Part shown: piece after piece, positions 1-6,415 of the stretch
Numbering within the stretch: the stretch's first letter is position 1
Layout of the letters: the number at the start of each line of letters is the position of its first letter
NCBI GenBank assembly: GCA_024278725.1
Contig: JAJRSQ010000454.1
Location: forward strand, 1 to 11,857
Direction of reading: 5' to 3'
DNA: 11,857 bases
Source: Chloroflexota bacterium
GTDB taxonomy: Bacteria > Chloroflexota > Anaerolineae > 4572-78
Translations under genes and position numbers: made by a program
Notes under the pieces: generated by a model
The model's input: the letters and a program-made list of their open reading frames with translations, nothing else
Databases searched by the model: none
Told to the model about the DNA's origin: nothing

Positions 1-24
1 AGGGGCACGCTGCAGCGTGCCCCT
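1..24. repeat. Dispersed GGGGCACG palindrome, copy 1
   Basis: A perfect 24-bp DNA palindrome sits at the very start of the window. Each half reads AGGGGCACGCTG, and the right half is its exact reverse complement. A second member with the same outer GGGGCACG/CGTGCCCC arms but a different centre lies at 3116-3141, so this is a dispersed family rather than a chance palindrome. There is no T-run to its right, so it is not an obvious terminator for rightward transcripts here. It may mark the end of a gene left of the window. Confidence 0.75.
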
Positions 25-163
25 ACAACGCCACCGATTTTCGTTAAAACCGGAAGAAAATGCGTAAGAGCGGCTCGCAAATCGCCCCTGCGGCGTGAAA
101 TCATGAAAACCGGCAACCTTAAAATTTACTTTGCAACAGCTATGGCAATGCCGTGGGAACCTA

Positions 164-191
164 TGGACAAATATGAAAAAACTGATAAAAT
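164..191 (+). promoter_or_regulatory. Candidate promoter for the kinase-regulator operon
   Basis: TGGACA (164-169) and TAAAAT (186-191) are 16 bp apart, close to the housekeeping -35/-10 consensus. Transcription would start near 198, about 150 nt before the preferred kinase start at 346. It lies just left of an operator-like inverted repeat. It is weaker than the other promoters in this window and is offered only as the best candidate. Confidence 0.3.
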
Positions 192-204
192 AGCATTATG
201 CCAC

Positions 205-228
205 ATTTGGCACGCGCAAGCGCCAAAT
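205..228. promoter_or_regulatory. Operator-like inverted repeat upstream of the kinase gene
   Basis: Arms ATTTGGC (205-211) and GCCAAAT (222-228) are perfect inverted repeats around a 10-bp spacer, the geometry expected for a dimeric regulator site. The 10-bp direct repeat AAATAGCATT occurs at 188-197 and again at 225-234, overlapping both sides of the site. The position just after a candidate -10 box fits a repressor or autoregulatory site. It could also act as an RNA hairpin. Confidence 0.4.
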
Positions 229-345
229 AGCATTTTATATGCAGAAAATGCACATCCTGCGCCAAAAACTGTGTCTCGAACAACAACTTTTACGATTGAA
301 CCCGAAACCTTCGACCATGCCTGTTGCTGTTCGCATGGGCAATCT

Positions 346-2235
346 ATGATAACCTCAAATGAACACCCACAACTTCGACAGATACTCACCGCCCGGCGTG
401 AAAAAATTGCGCAGGCGTGGATTCAATCCATCCGCACCACCAGCTATCTTCCCCAGCGCCGGGAAATGCTTCAAACCTTTTTTGAAGAGTTGGTATCGAA
501 TTGTATCGCGGCGATGTTCGCCGCCCGTTCCGTCGAGCGGGAAGCCACGGCATCAGCGGCAGGGGCGAGGCTGGCAAAACTGCGCTATCTGCATCCGGAA
601 GCGTTGGGCGCTTCACAGAAGGTGCTGGGCAATACTTTACTGGGAGGCTTGCCCCCGGAATATGCCTCAGCCTTCGCGCCGCGCATCTTCGATGTCATCA
701 GTGGTTTCTCGGTGGGGTTTGTGCGGGAAACGCGCCACGAAATGCTGGTTTCGCAGGAACGGCTGCACCAATCGGTGCGGGAAACGTTGCTCGCCAGTGA
801 AGAAAAATTCCGTCGGCTCACCGAAATCGTTTCCGCCGCAATCTTCATTTTTCAGGGCATTCGATTGCGGTATGTGAATAATTGGATCATCCAAAAAACG
901 GGCTACACCCGCGATGAATTGTTTCGGATGAATGTTTGGGATATTTTCCACCCGGCGCACCGAAAAATGGTGATGGAATACGAGCAGGCGCGTTTGCGCG
1001 GCGAAGCTGTCTCAGCCGGGCATGAAGTGCGGCTTCAGCGCAAAGACGGGCAACCGATGTGGGTGGAGGTCTCTTTCGCTCCGATTGAGCTTGAATCCGA
1101 TGACGCGGTACTCGGCACGGCATTTGACATCACCGAGCGGAAACAAGCCGCCGAACACAACGCGGCGTTGCTCTCGCAGGTTCAGGAAGCCGACCGCCGC
1201 CAGCGCGCATTGCTGAGCGCCATCCCCGATATGGTCTTCCGTTGCGACAAAAAAGGGCTGATTATTGATTATCACACCAATCATCCCGAAACCCTGTTTG
1301 TACCGCCCGAACAATTTTTGAACCAAACCGTAACGGAGGTGTTGCCGTCGCCGGCGGGGGAAAAACTGCATAAAATCGTGTCGGAAGTTTTGCGGACGGA
1401 AGGAACGCATGAAACGGAATACCAGCTTGACATTGACGGCGTTCCCTTCTTTTTCAGCGCGCATCTTGTCCACAGCGGCGATGAGGTGCTGATTGCCGTT
1501 CGAGACATCACTTCCCGCAAGCGCGCCGAAATGCGCGCGATGCGCACGGAACGCATGGCAGCGTTGGGAAATCTGGCGGCATCACTGGCGCACGAATTGA
1601 ACAATCCCCTGCAAGCCATCCAAACCAATATTGACATGATTCTGGATTTCCCCATTTCGCCCGAGGAAAAAGACGAAAATTTCAGGGCTATTCGCCAGGA
1701 ATTGGTGCGGGTGACCGAGCTGAGCCAGCATATCCTCAACTTCGCCAATCCCCATCCGTCCGCGCGCGCGGAGATTATGCTGGAGGATGTGGTGAATCAG
1801 GTTTTGCGGCTGTGGCGCAAAAAATTTGAAGCCGGAAATATCACCATCCATACGGATTTTTCCCAAATTCCCCCTGTGATGGCTTCCAAAGACCAGTTGC
1901 ATCAGGTGTTGTTGAATATTCTGCTCAACGCGGTGGACGCCATCCACAGTGAATCAGACAGCGGGACGGTGGTGATTTCCATCGGCGCGAATTCGGTGGA
2001 AAAGCAGGCATGGATGAAAATCATCAACGATGGACCGCACATCCCGCCGGATGACATTGACCATCTTTTTGAACCGTTCTTTTCCACCAAACCTGACGGG
2101 AACGGTTTGGGGTTGTGGACAAGCTACAACATCATCCAACAGCACAACGGTGCTTTGTATGCGGAGAATTTTCGGGGTGGGCGCGGGGTTATTTTCACCG
2201 TGGCTTTGCCCTTAACAAACAATACAGGTGAATGA
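346..2235 (+). CDS. PAS-PAS sensor histidine kinase (cytoplasmic, orthodox)
   Basis: This is an ATP-dependent histidine kinase that should autophosphorylate and pass phosphate to the regulator encoded next. From the ATG at 346 it has 629 residues: an N-terminal helical region (about 1-150) resembling sensor regions of RsbR/RsbRD type, PAS1 (about 150-265, ending DITERK), PAS2 (about 285-395, ending DITSRK), and a HisKA domain with H416 in LAHELNNPL. The HATPase_c domain follows from about 510, with N-box LLNILLNAVDAI, NDGPHIP near 561, FEPFFSTK, and GNGLGL at about 585-590. No membrane segment is visible, so it probably senses a cytoplasmic signal through the PAS domains. The G1 motif is DGP rather than the usual DxGxG. 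The frame stays open back to an ATG at 103, but that 81-residue extension is low-complexity, overlaps operator-like repeats and lacks a good ribosome-binding site. Neither start has strong Shine-Dalgarno support. Confidence 0.9.
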   Translation: MITSNEHPQLRQILTARREKIAQAWIQSIRTTSYLPQRREMLQTFFEELVSNCIAAMFAARSVEREATASAAGARLAKLRYLHPEALGASQKVLGNTLLGGLPPEYASAFAPRIFDVISGFSVGFVRETRHEMLVSQERLHQSVRETLLASEEKFRRLTEIVSAAIFIFQGIRLRYVNNWIIQKTGYTRDELFRMNVWDIFHPAHRKMVMEYEQARLRGEAVSAGHEVRLQRKDGQPMWVEVSFAPIELESDDAVLGTAFDITERKQAAEHNAALLSQVQEADRRQRALLSAIPDMVFRCDKKGLIIDYHTNHPETLFVPPEQFLNQTVTEVLPSPAGEKLHKIVSEVLRTEGTHETEYQLDIDGVPFFFSAHLVHSGDEVLIAVRDITSRKRAEMRAMRTERMAALGNLAASLAHELNNPLQAIQTNIDMILDFPISPEEKDENFRAIRQELVRVTELSQHILNFANPHPSARAEIMLEDVVNQVLRLWRKKFEAGNITIHTDFSQIPPVMASKDQLHQVLLNILLNAVDAIHSESDSGTVVISIGANSVEKQAWMKIINDGPHIPPDDIDHLFEPFFSTKPDGNGLGLWTSYNIIQQHNGALYAENFRGGRGVIFTVALPLTNNTGE

Positions 2236-3081
2236 GTGACGAGTATGGATTTTCCGACGAAAGAATTCAACGCGCAATATAAATTATTGGTGGTGGATGA
2301 CGATGACAGCGTGCGTACCGCGCTGGCAAAAGCGTTGTCGCTGCAAGGGTATGTCGTCGAAGAGGCGGCTTCGGGGGCGGAGGCATTGGCGCTGTTGCGG
2401 GCAACCCCCTTCACCCTGATGGTACTCGATATGAAAATGCCCGGTATGGACGGGGTGGCGGTGATGGAAAAATCCCGCGACATCCAGCCGTATCTGCTCA
2501 TTTTGGTGCTGACGGCGCACCCGTCGGTGGACAATGCGATTGCCGCCGTGAAATCGCATGCAGTGGATTATCTGCAAAAGCCGGTGCAGACCCGCCAACT
2601 CTGCGATACCGTCAACAAACTTTTGCAAATGCATCTTGAACGGGTGAACAAGGAAAAACTGGTGGACGCGATTGCCGGTGCTGTCGATTCCTGGCGGGGC
2701 GAGAGCCTGCCGACGCCCATCTCCCCCATCGTTACGGAAGATGAAGTGGATATTTTTTATGTGACGCCCATTTCGCTGGATAAAACATCGAAGCACGCCA
2801 TGGTGGATGGCGCACCCGGCAATCGGGTGATGTTGAGCGATGGCGAATGTCTGGTGCTGGCTTATCTGATGGAAAACCCGAATCGGGTGTTGACGGCGCG
2901 GCAGATGGCGTACCGTTTGTGGGGGAATGATACGATGGACTCGGCGGAGGCGCTGGGATTAATTCGCCCGTATATTTCCCGTTTACGGGCGAAATTGCCG
3001 GTATTGAAAGCGCATCCGAAAATTTTGCGCACTGTGCGCGGTCGGGGATATATGTTTGTGCCCCGGAAAGCGGGCAACTGA
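2236..3081 (+). CDS. OmpR/PhoB-type response regulator
   Basis: This is a DNA-binding response regulator and the likely partner of the preceding kinase. The receiver domain spans about residues 15-125: acidic pocket DDDD at 21-24, phosphoacceptor D65 in VLDMKMPGMDG, T93 in LTAH, and K115 in LQKP. After an unusually long linker (about 130-195), the C-terminal winged helix-turn-helix runs from about 200 to 278, with the family's typical ending ILRTVRGRGYMFV. The GTG start directly follows the kinase stop codon (TGA then GTG), with AGGTGA 4 nt upstream, which suggests translational coupling. An in-frame ATG at 2245 is the alternative start. The receiver resembles NtrC-type receivers in its AVxxxAxDYLxKP stretch, but there is no AAA+ domain. 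The target genes are not evident; the inverted repeat at 205-228 is a possible autoregulatory site. Confidence 0.92.
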   Translation: MTSMDFPTKEFNAQYKLLVVDDDDSVRTALAKALSLQGYVVEEAASGAEALALLRATPFTLMVLDMKMPGMDGVAVMEKSRDIQPYLLILVLTAHPSVDNAIAAVKSHAVDYLQKPVQTRQLCDTVNKLLQMHLERVNKEKLVDAIAGAVDSWRGESLPTPISPIVTEDEVDIFYVTPISLDKTSKHAMVDGAPGNRVMLSDGECLVLAYLMENPNRVLTARQMAYRLWGNDTMDSAEALGLIRPYISRLRAKLPVLKAHPKILRTVRGRGYMFVPRKAGN

Positions 3082-3115
3082 ACGCGCCATCATCGTTCGG
3101 AGGAAAGTTTTCCGT

Positions 3116-3148
3116 AGGGGGCACGATGCATCGTGCCCCCTGCTTTTT
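3116..3148 (+). terminator. Palindromic hairpin plus T-run ending the kinase-regulator operon
   Basis: A perfect 26-bp palindrome (3116-3141, half-site AGGGGGCACGATG) is followed after two bases by TTTTTT (3144-3149). It begins 34 bp after the regulator stop codon. The strong GC stem and T-run make it a plausible Rho-independent terminator for the rightward operon. It belongs to the same palindrome family as 1-24, so a dispersed repeat may have been co-opted as a terminator. Confidence 0.6.
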
Positions 3149-3149
3149 T

Positions 3150-3282
3150 GGGTAGTGGTTAAAATTGACTGACGGGATACGCAAGTGTCATTGCGAGGCG
3201 TGCAACGCCGAAGCAATCTCCACTGATATTCACGGAGATTGCACCCTTCGGGTATTTTCAACTTCGCTTCGCTCGCAATGAC
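3150..3282. repeat. Dispersed 'GTCATTGCGAG' repeat, copy 1 (no right terminus)
   Basis: The left flank (3150-3197, beginning GGGTAGTGGTTAAAATT) matches that of copy 2 at 9037-9084 with only two substitutions. The core is an imperfect hairpin, with a left arm at 3187-3221 (GTCATTGCGAGG...GAAGCAATCTCC) and a right arm ending CTCGCAATGAC at 3282. The right arm carries about 20 extra bases (3243-3262), including an ACCC-TTC-GGGT mini-hairpin. The right terminal sequence seen in copy 2 is absent. The element lies between two convergent transcription units and has no coding capacity. Confidence 0.8.
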
Positions 3283-3325
3283 ATCCCCCCTAAATTCCCA
3301 AAGCCCCCTTTTTTGTTAGGGTGAA

Positions 3326-4210
3326 TTACGCCAGCCCGTAGGTGCGTTTCGCGCTGTCGAGTGTGTTTTTCAGCAGCATGGCAATGGTCATCGGACCCAC
3401 GCCGCCCGGCACGGGGGTGATCATCCCCGCCACTTCTTTCGCCGCGTCGAAATCCACATCCCCCACCAGACGATACCCCTTTTTGGCGGTGGGGTCGTCC
3501 ACCGCGTTGACGCCCACATCAATCACCGTTGCGCCCGGTTTCAGCCAATCGGCTTGCACCATTTGCGCCCGCCCGACGGCGGCAATCACAATATCCGCGC
3601 CGCGCACAACTTCCGGCAGATTCTGCGTGCGCGAATGGCAGATGGTGACGGTGGCATTCCGGTGGAGCAGGAGCATCGCCACCGGCAAGCCGACAATATT
3701 GCTGCGCCCCAGCACCACCGCGTTTTTCCCTTCAATGGTGACGCCGCTGCGGTCCAGCAACTCGATGCACCCGCGCGGGGTACACGGCACAAAGAGCGGG
3801 TCGCGCCGTTTCATCGACAGCCGCCCGATGTTCAGCGGGTGAAAACCGTCCACATCTTTTTCCAGACTGATTGCGCCCAGAATTTCCTCATCGTCAATAT
3901 GGTCGGGCAGGGGGAGTTGCACCAAAATCCCGTGAACATCGGGATTGTTGTTCAGCTCCCGCACCACGTCCAGCAAATCTTCCTGCGAAATATCGGCGGG
4001 CAAATCATACCCGAACGACGTGATGCCCACTTCTTCGCACGCCCGTTTTTTCATCCGCACATACGTCTGCGAGTCTTTGCGCTCGCCGACCAGTACCGCC
4101 GCCAGCCCCGGCACTTTGCCCGTTTTGGCTTTCATCGCGTCCACTTCCGCTTTAATTTCACCGCGAATGGTCGCGGCGATGGCTTTTCCGTCAATTAATT
4201 TTGCTGACAT
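3326..4210 (-). CDS. folD: Bifunctional methylenetetrahydrofolate dehydrogenase / methenyltetrahydrofolate cyclohydrolase
   Basis: FolD interconverts 5,10-methylene-, 5,10-methenyl- and 10-formyl-tetrahydrofolate in the cytoplasm with NAD(P), feeding purine and formyl-Met-tRNA synthesis. The 294-residue product has the usual family length and all its landmarks: Y50 and K54 in SQTYVRMKK (catalytic Tyr/Lys), VQLPLP at 97-102, D121 in KDVDGFHPLNIGR, PCTPRG at 142-147, the Rossmann motif VVLGRSNIVGLP near 165-176, VIDVGVN at 229-235 and PVPGGVGPMT at 266-275. The start at 4210 follows a strong AGGAGG and lies 46 nt inside the mapped promoter. A longer in-frame start at 4306 would lie upstream of that promoter and is rejected. 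It is probably monocistronic. Confidence 0.97.
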   Translation of the reverse strand: MSAKLIDGKAIAATIRGEIKAEVDAMKAKTGKVPGLAAVLVGERKDSQTYVRMKKRACEEVGITSFGYDLPADISQEDLLDVVRELNNNPDVHGILVQLPLPDHIDDEEILGAISLEKDVDGFHPLNIGRLSMKRRDPLFVPCTPRGCIELLDRSGVTIEGKNAVVLGRSNIVGLPVAMLLLHRNATVTICHSRTQNLPEVVRGADIVIAAVGRAQMVQADWLKPGATVIDVGVNAVDDPTAKKGYRLVGDVDFDAAKEVAGMITPVPGGVGPMTIAMLLKNTLDSAKRTYGLA

Positions 4211-4212
4211 TC

Positions 4213-4222
4213 GTTCCTCCTC
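4213..4222 (-). promoter_or_regulatory. Ribosome-binding site fixing the folD start
   Basis: On the minus strand the sequence reads GAGGAGGAAC, followed by GA and the ATG at 4210. This near-perfect anti-Shine-Dalgarno complement chooses the 294-residue FolD over the 326-residue open frame. Confidence 0.85.
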
Positions 4223-4240
4223 GAACAGTTGGGGATGTGC

Positions 4241-4256
4241 GGTGTCTTTCAACACC
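4241..4256 (-). promoter_or_regulatory. Small hairpin at the predicted 5' end of folD mRNA
   Basis: The arms GGTGT (4241-4245) and ACACC (4252-4256) can pair around a 6-nt loop. The predicted transcription start from the folD promoter falls at about 4256, so this stem would form the extreme 5' end of the transcript. A 5'-terminal stem may protect the mRNA. The stem is only 5 bp. Confidence 0.3.
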
Positions 4257-4262
4257 TCGGAA

Positions 4263-4291
4263 AGTATAGCACACCGGCGGCGCACGGGCAA
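4263..4291 (-). promoter_or_regulatory. folD promoter
   Basis: On the minus strand, TTGCCC (4286-4291) and TATACT (4263-4268) are separated by exactly 17 bp, a good match to the housekeeping sigma consensus. Transcription would start near 4256 and give a leader of about 46 nt. This supports the FolD start at 4210. Confidence 0.7.
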
Positions 4292-4329
4292 CGCATTGCG
4301 GGTCATTTCACAAGGTGAAAAAATTCGAG

Positions 4330-4358
4330 TTGACTAAATTTGTTGAAGGGTGTATTGT
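4330..4358 (+). promoter_or_regulatory. Promoter of the aminotransferase gene
   Basis: TTGACT (4330-4335) and TATTGT (4353-4358) are separated by exactly 17 bp, and the gene start follows about 42 bp later. It is divergent from the folD promoter, about 40 bp between the -35 boxes. GGAGG at 4390-4394 is the ribosome-binding site for the ATG at 4400. Confidence 0.7.
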
Positions 4359-4399
4359 TGGGCGCTTAAACGGCTGAAAATTCAATCTCGGAGGAAAAA

Positions 4400-5662
4400 A
4401 TGGTCTCCACATCATCCATTCCCGGTTTTAGACCGGTTCCTAAAACCGGCGTAATTTATGTAATGACCGAAGCCGCCAAACACGGTTTCAGCTATGATGC
4501 CCCCGACTGGGCGAATTTGGGGCAGGGGTCGCCGGAGACGGGGAGCTTGCCCGGTGCGCCGAACCGCATTTCGCAGGTGAGCATCGACCCGGGGGCGCAC
4601 CGATACGCCGCCGTGCCGGGGGAAATCGCGCTGCGGCAGAAGGTCGCCGATTTTTACAACCATTTTTTCAGGCAGGGGAAAACCTCGCAGTACACCTACA
4701 AAAATGTCAGTATCGCCAGCGGGGGACGGGCGGCGCTGACCCGGCTCGCCGCCACGCTGGGCAACATCAATATGGGGCATTTTTTGCCCGATTACACCGC
4801 GTATGAAGAATTGTTGAGCGTCTTCAAAGCCTTCATCCCCATTCCCATTTTGCTGGACACAGGCTCGAATTATCACATCCCGCTGGCAAAGCTGCGCGAT
4901 GAAATCTTGGGGCGGGGTTTGCGCGCTATTTTGTTGAGCAATCCATGCAATCCCACCGGACAATATTTGGCGGGCGAAAAGTTGAAGGCGTGGGTGGACG
5001 TGGCGCGGGACACAAGCTGTACCATCATCTGGGATGAATTTTACAGCCATTTTGTGTATGATGATGTGTTGACCCAATCGGGGCAACGGATGATTTCGGC
5101 GACGGAATTTGTGGATGATGTGAATACCGACCCGGTGATTGTGGTGGACGGGTTGACGAAAAATTGGCGGTATCCCGGTTGGCGCATCAGTTGGACGCTG
5201 GGACCGGCGTCGGTGATTGAGTTGATTGCCAGCGCCGGTTCGTTTCTGGATGGCGGCGCGAATCATCCTTTTCAAAATGAGGCGTTGCGGCTGCTGGAAC
5301 CCGATTTTGCGGTGCAGGAAACGCGGGCGATACAGCGGCATTTTTCCGCCAAACGGCAATTTGTGCTGGACAGATTGGCGGAACTGAACATCGGCGTGGA
5401 TGCCAAACCGGGCGGCACGTTTTACGTGTGGGCAGATTTGTCGAAATTGCCGCCGCCATTGAATGATGGGGTGCGCTTTTTTGAGGAAGGGTTGAAGGAA
5501 CACGTCATCACCGTGCCGGGGGTGTTTTTTGATGTGAATCCCGACCGGCGGCGGCGACAGCGGCGTTATCAGCATTATTGCCGTATCAGCTTTGGACCGG
5601 AAATGAAAAAGCTGGCGTTGGGGTTGAATGCCATCGAGCGGGTGATTGCCAAATTCGCCTAA
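4400..5662 (+). CDS. Class I/II (fold-type I) PLP-dependent aminotransferase
   Basis: This 420-residue enzyme belongs to the aspartate-aminotransferase fold and should transfer an amino group between an amino acid and a 2-oxo acid in the cytoplasm. Visible landmarks are SGGRAALTRL at 108-117 (cofactor phosphate-binding region), NPCNPTG at 181-187 with N184, D212 and Y215 in IWDEFY, the PLP lysine K254 in GLTKN, R262 in YPGWR, and R395 in CRISFG, the expected substrate alpha-carboxylate ligand. GGAGG lies 5 nt before the ATG. An Arg-rich stretch after PGVFFDVNP (about 376-386) is unusual and may mark a subfamily. It could equally act on aromatic, branched or other amino acids. It appears monocistronic, so context does not identify the substrate. 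Confidence 0.93.
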   Translation: MVSTSSIPGFRPVPKTGVIYVMTEAAKHGFSYDAPDWANLGQGSPETGSLPGAPNRISQVSIDPGAHRYAAVPGEIALRQKVADFYNHFFRQGKTSQYTYKNVSIASGGRAALTRLAATLGNINMGHFLPDYTAYEELLSVFKAFIPIPILLDTGSNYHIPLAKLRDEILGRGLRAILLSNPCNPTGQYLAGEKLKAWVDVARDTSCTIIWDEFYSHFVYDDVLTQSGQRMISATEFVDDVNTDPVIVVDGLTKNWRYPGWRISWTLGPASVIELIASAGSFLDGGANHPFQNEALRLLEPDFAVQETRAIQRHFSAKRQFVLDRLAELNIGVDAKPGGTFYVWADLSKLPPPLNDGVRFFEEGLKEHVITVPGVFFDVNPDRRRRQRRYQHYCRISFGPEMKKLALGLNAIERVIAKFA

Positions 5663-5693
5663 AAAAACCGCCGACTCGCGGAAGCGGGTCGGC
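5661..5693 (-). terminator. Intrinsic terminator of the pspC-domain gene
   Basis: The stem arms GCCGACTCGC (5670-5679) and GCGGGTCGGC (5684-5693) pair over 10 bp, including one G-T, around a GGAA tetraloop. The adjacent A-run (5661-5667) becomes a T-run on the minus strand, so it terminates leftward transcripts from the small gene at 5710-6003. There is no T-run on the plus side. The hairpin abuts the aminotransferase stop codon, so it may also protect the 3' end of that mRNA. Confidence 0.8.
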
Positions 5694-5709
5694 GGCGGTT
5701 GGTGGCGGG

Positions 5710-6003
5710 CTATTCCGCCTCAGCGGCGATGGGCGCTTCGAAGGTGTCTTCGGTGGCGGGCGCGGGGGTCACGTCCACAATTTGGGTGGGCGCGTCTTTC
5801 GGCGCTTCGGGGATGACGATTGCCATCGCCAGATAAATCAACGGGAGCGCCGGACCCAGCGTGCCGCCGGTCAGAAATATGAGCAGGACGAATCCCAGCC
5901 GCACCAGTGTCGGGTCAATATCGAAATATTCCGCCACGCCGGCGCACACACCGCTGACCATATGGTCGCTGCGGGAACGGTACAGTCGTTTTTGGTTGGA
6001 CAT
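5710..6003 (-). CDS. PspC-domain small membrane protein
   Basis: This 97-residue protein is dominated by a PspC domain (phage-shock-protein C family). It has a basic N-terminus with KRLYRSRSDHMVSGVCAGVAEYF at 5-27 in separate conserved blocks, then IDPTLVRLGF, then a hydrophobic stretch (about 36-65) that is one long or two short membrane segments. The C-terminal 30 residues are acidic and Pro/Ala-rich, probably disordered. PspC proteins in other bacteria act in envelope-stress responses; stand-alone PspC proteins like this one are often of unknown function. The start at 6003 is preceded by AAGGAGA (6009-6015), favouring it over an in-frame ATG at 6027. It converges on the aminotransferase gene with 47 bp between stop codons. 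No pspA or pspB is nearby. Confidence 0.88.
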   Translation of the reverse strand: MSNQKRLYRSRSDHMVSGVCAGVAEYFDIDPTLVRLGFVLLIFLTGGTLGPALPLIYLAMAIVIPEAPKDAPTQIVDVTPAPATEDTFEAPIAAEAE

Positions 6004-6110
6004 TATCTTCTCCTTGAAATAATTCAATAGCGGTTTTTTCTTTCATTGTTCATTACGCAGCGGGCGGGGAAAAGTTGCATCCCGTCCGGGTGAATTTGCC
6101 ATGAGGTGAC

Positions 6111-6147
6111 ATAATAACTTGCCATAACACTTCCGGCATGTTATAAT
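6111..6147. promoter_or_regulatory. Near-symmetric promoter (rightward strong, leftward possible)
   Basis: Rightward, TTGCCA (6119-6124) and TATAAT (6142-6147) are exactly 17 bp apart, so this is the best promoter in the window. It should serve the surface-protein operon from a start near 6154. The whole site is an imperfect inverted repeat: 13-bp arms 6111-6123 and 6135-6147 match with two mismatches. Read leftward, the mirror image gives TATTAT with an ATGCCG box 17 bp upstream, which could drive the PspC gene with a leader of about 100 nt. The rest of 6004-6110 shows nothing else. Confidence 0.75.
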
Positions 6148-6302
6148 GATTACGTCAACCTGACCATCGTTTTTTGATGGCGTTACCATTTCGATGGTAA
6201 TGGGCTGGCTGAGCTTCCATCGCGGTTGCGCCCAATGTGGTGATTGGTGAAAACGGTGTGTTACTTCAACGTCTGCGCAACAGATTGGTGGAATACAGTA
6301 AT

Positions 6303-6389
6303 GATGGCAGAGAACGGGGTCCGTTGGGTATGATACTTTTCGGTTGACGGTCATACAAAAAGGGCGCTAGCAACCCGTTTTCTGCCATC
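6303..6389 (+). promoter_or_regulatory. 16-bp leader stem-loop close to the ribosome-binding site
   Basis: GATGGCAGAGAACGGG (6303-6318) and CCCGTTTTCTGCCATC (6374-6389) are complementary over all 16 positions with a single G-U at 6312/6380, enclosing a 55-nt loop. Its 3' arm ends 20 nt before the GAGGAG ribosome-binding site. A short T-run (6396-6400) follows, so it might act as an attenuator or as a translational control element. Confidence 0.55.
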
Positions 6390-6409
6390 TGCCTATTTTT
6401 AATCCATCT

Positions 6410-6415
6410 GAGGAG
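6410..6415 (+). promoter_or_regulatory. Ribosome-binding site supporting a TTG start
   Basis: GAGGAG lies 6 nt before the TTG at 6422. The next in-frame ATG, at 6467, would remove the basic residues before the membrane segment. The TTG is therefore the preferred start. Confidence 0.75.

Noticed and set aside
4211..4306. A 32-residue N-terminal extension of FolD
   Set aside because: It would start upstream of the folD promoter and leader. The AGGAGG at 4213-4222 and the family's normal N-terminus point to 4210.
4412..5575. A 387-codon minus-strand frame opposite the aminotransferase
   Set aside because: It is antisense to a gene with all its catalytic residues, and its His/Arg/Pro-rich translation has no domain. 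It is a shadow frame.
6213..6347. A plus-strand open stretch in the leader reading VVIGENGVLLQRLRNR and onward
   Set aside because: It looks mildly protein-like, but has no ATG near its beginning and no ribosome-binding site before its GTG codons, and it overlaps the long stem. A decayed gene remnant cannot be excluded.
6043..6354. A 103-codon minus-strand frame upstream of the PspC gene
   Set aside because: It lies across the promoter and leader stems, has an unusual Cys/His/Pro composition with no recognisable domain, and no ribosome-binding site was noted. It is best explained as chance.
6303..6389. A known riboswitch such as a GEMM cyclic-di-GMP type
   Set aside because: I could not find the conserved core of GEMM or another class I know in the loop. 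It stays an unclassified structure until a covariance-model search is done.
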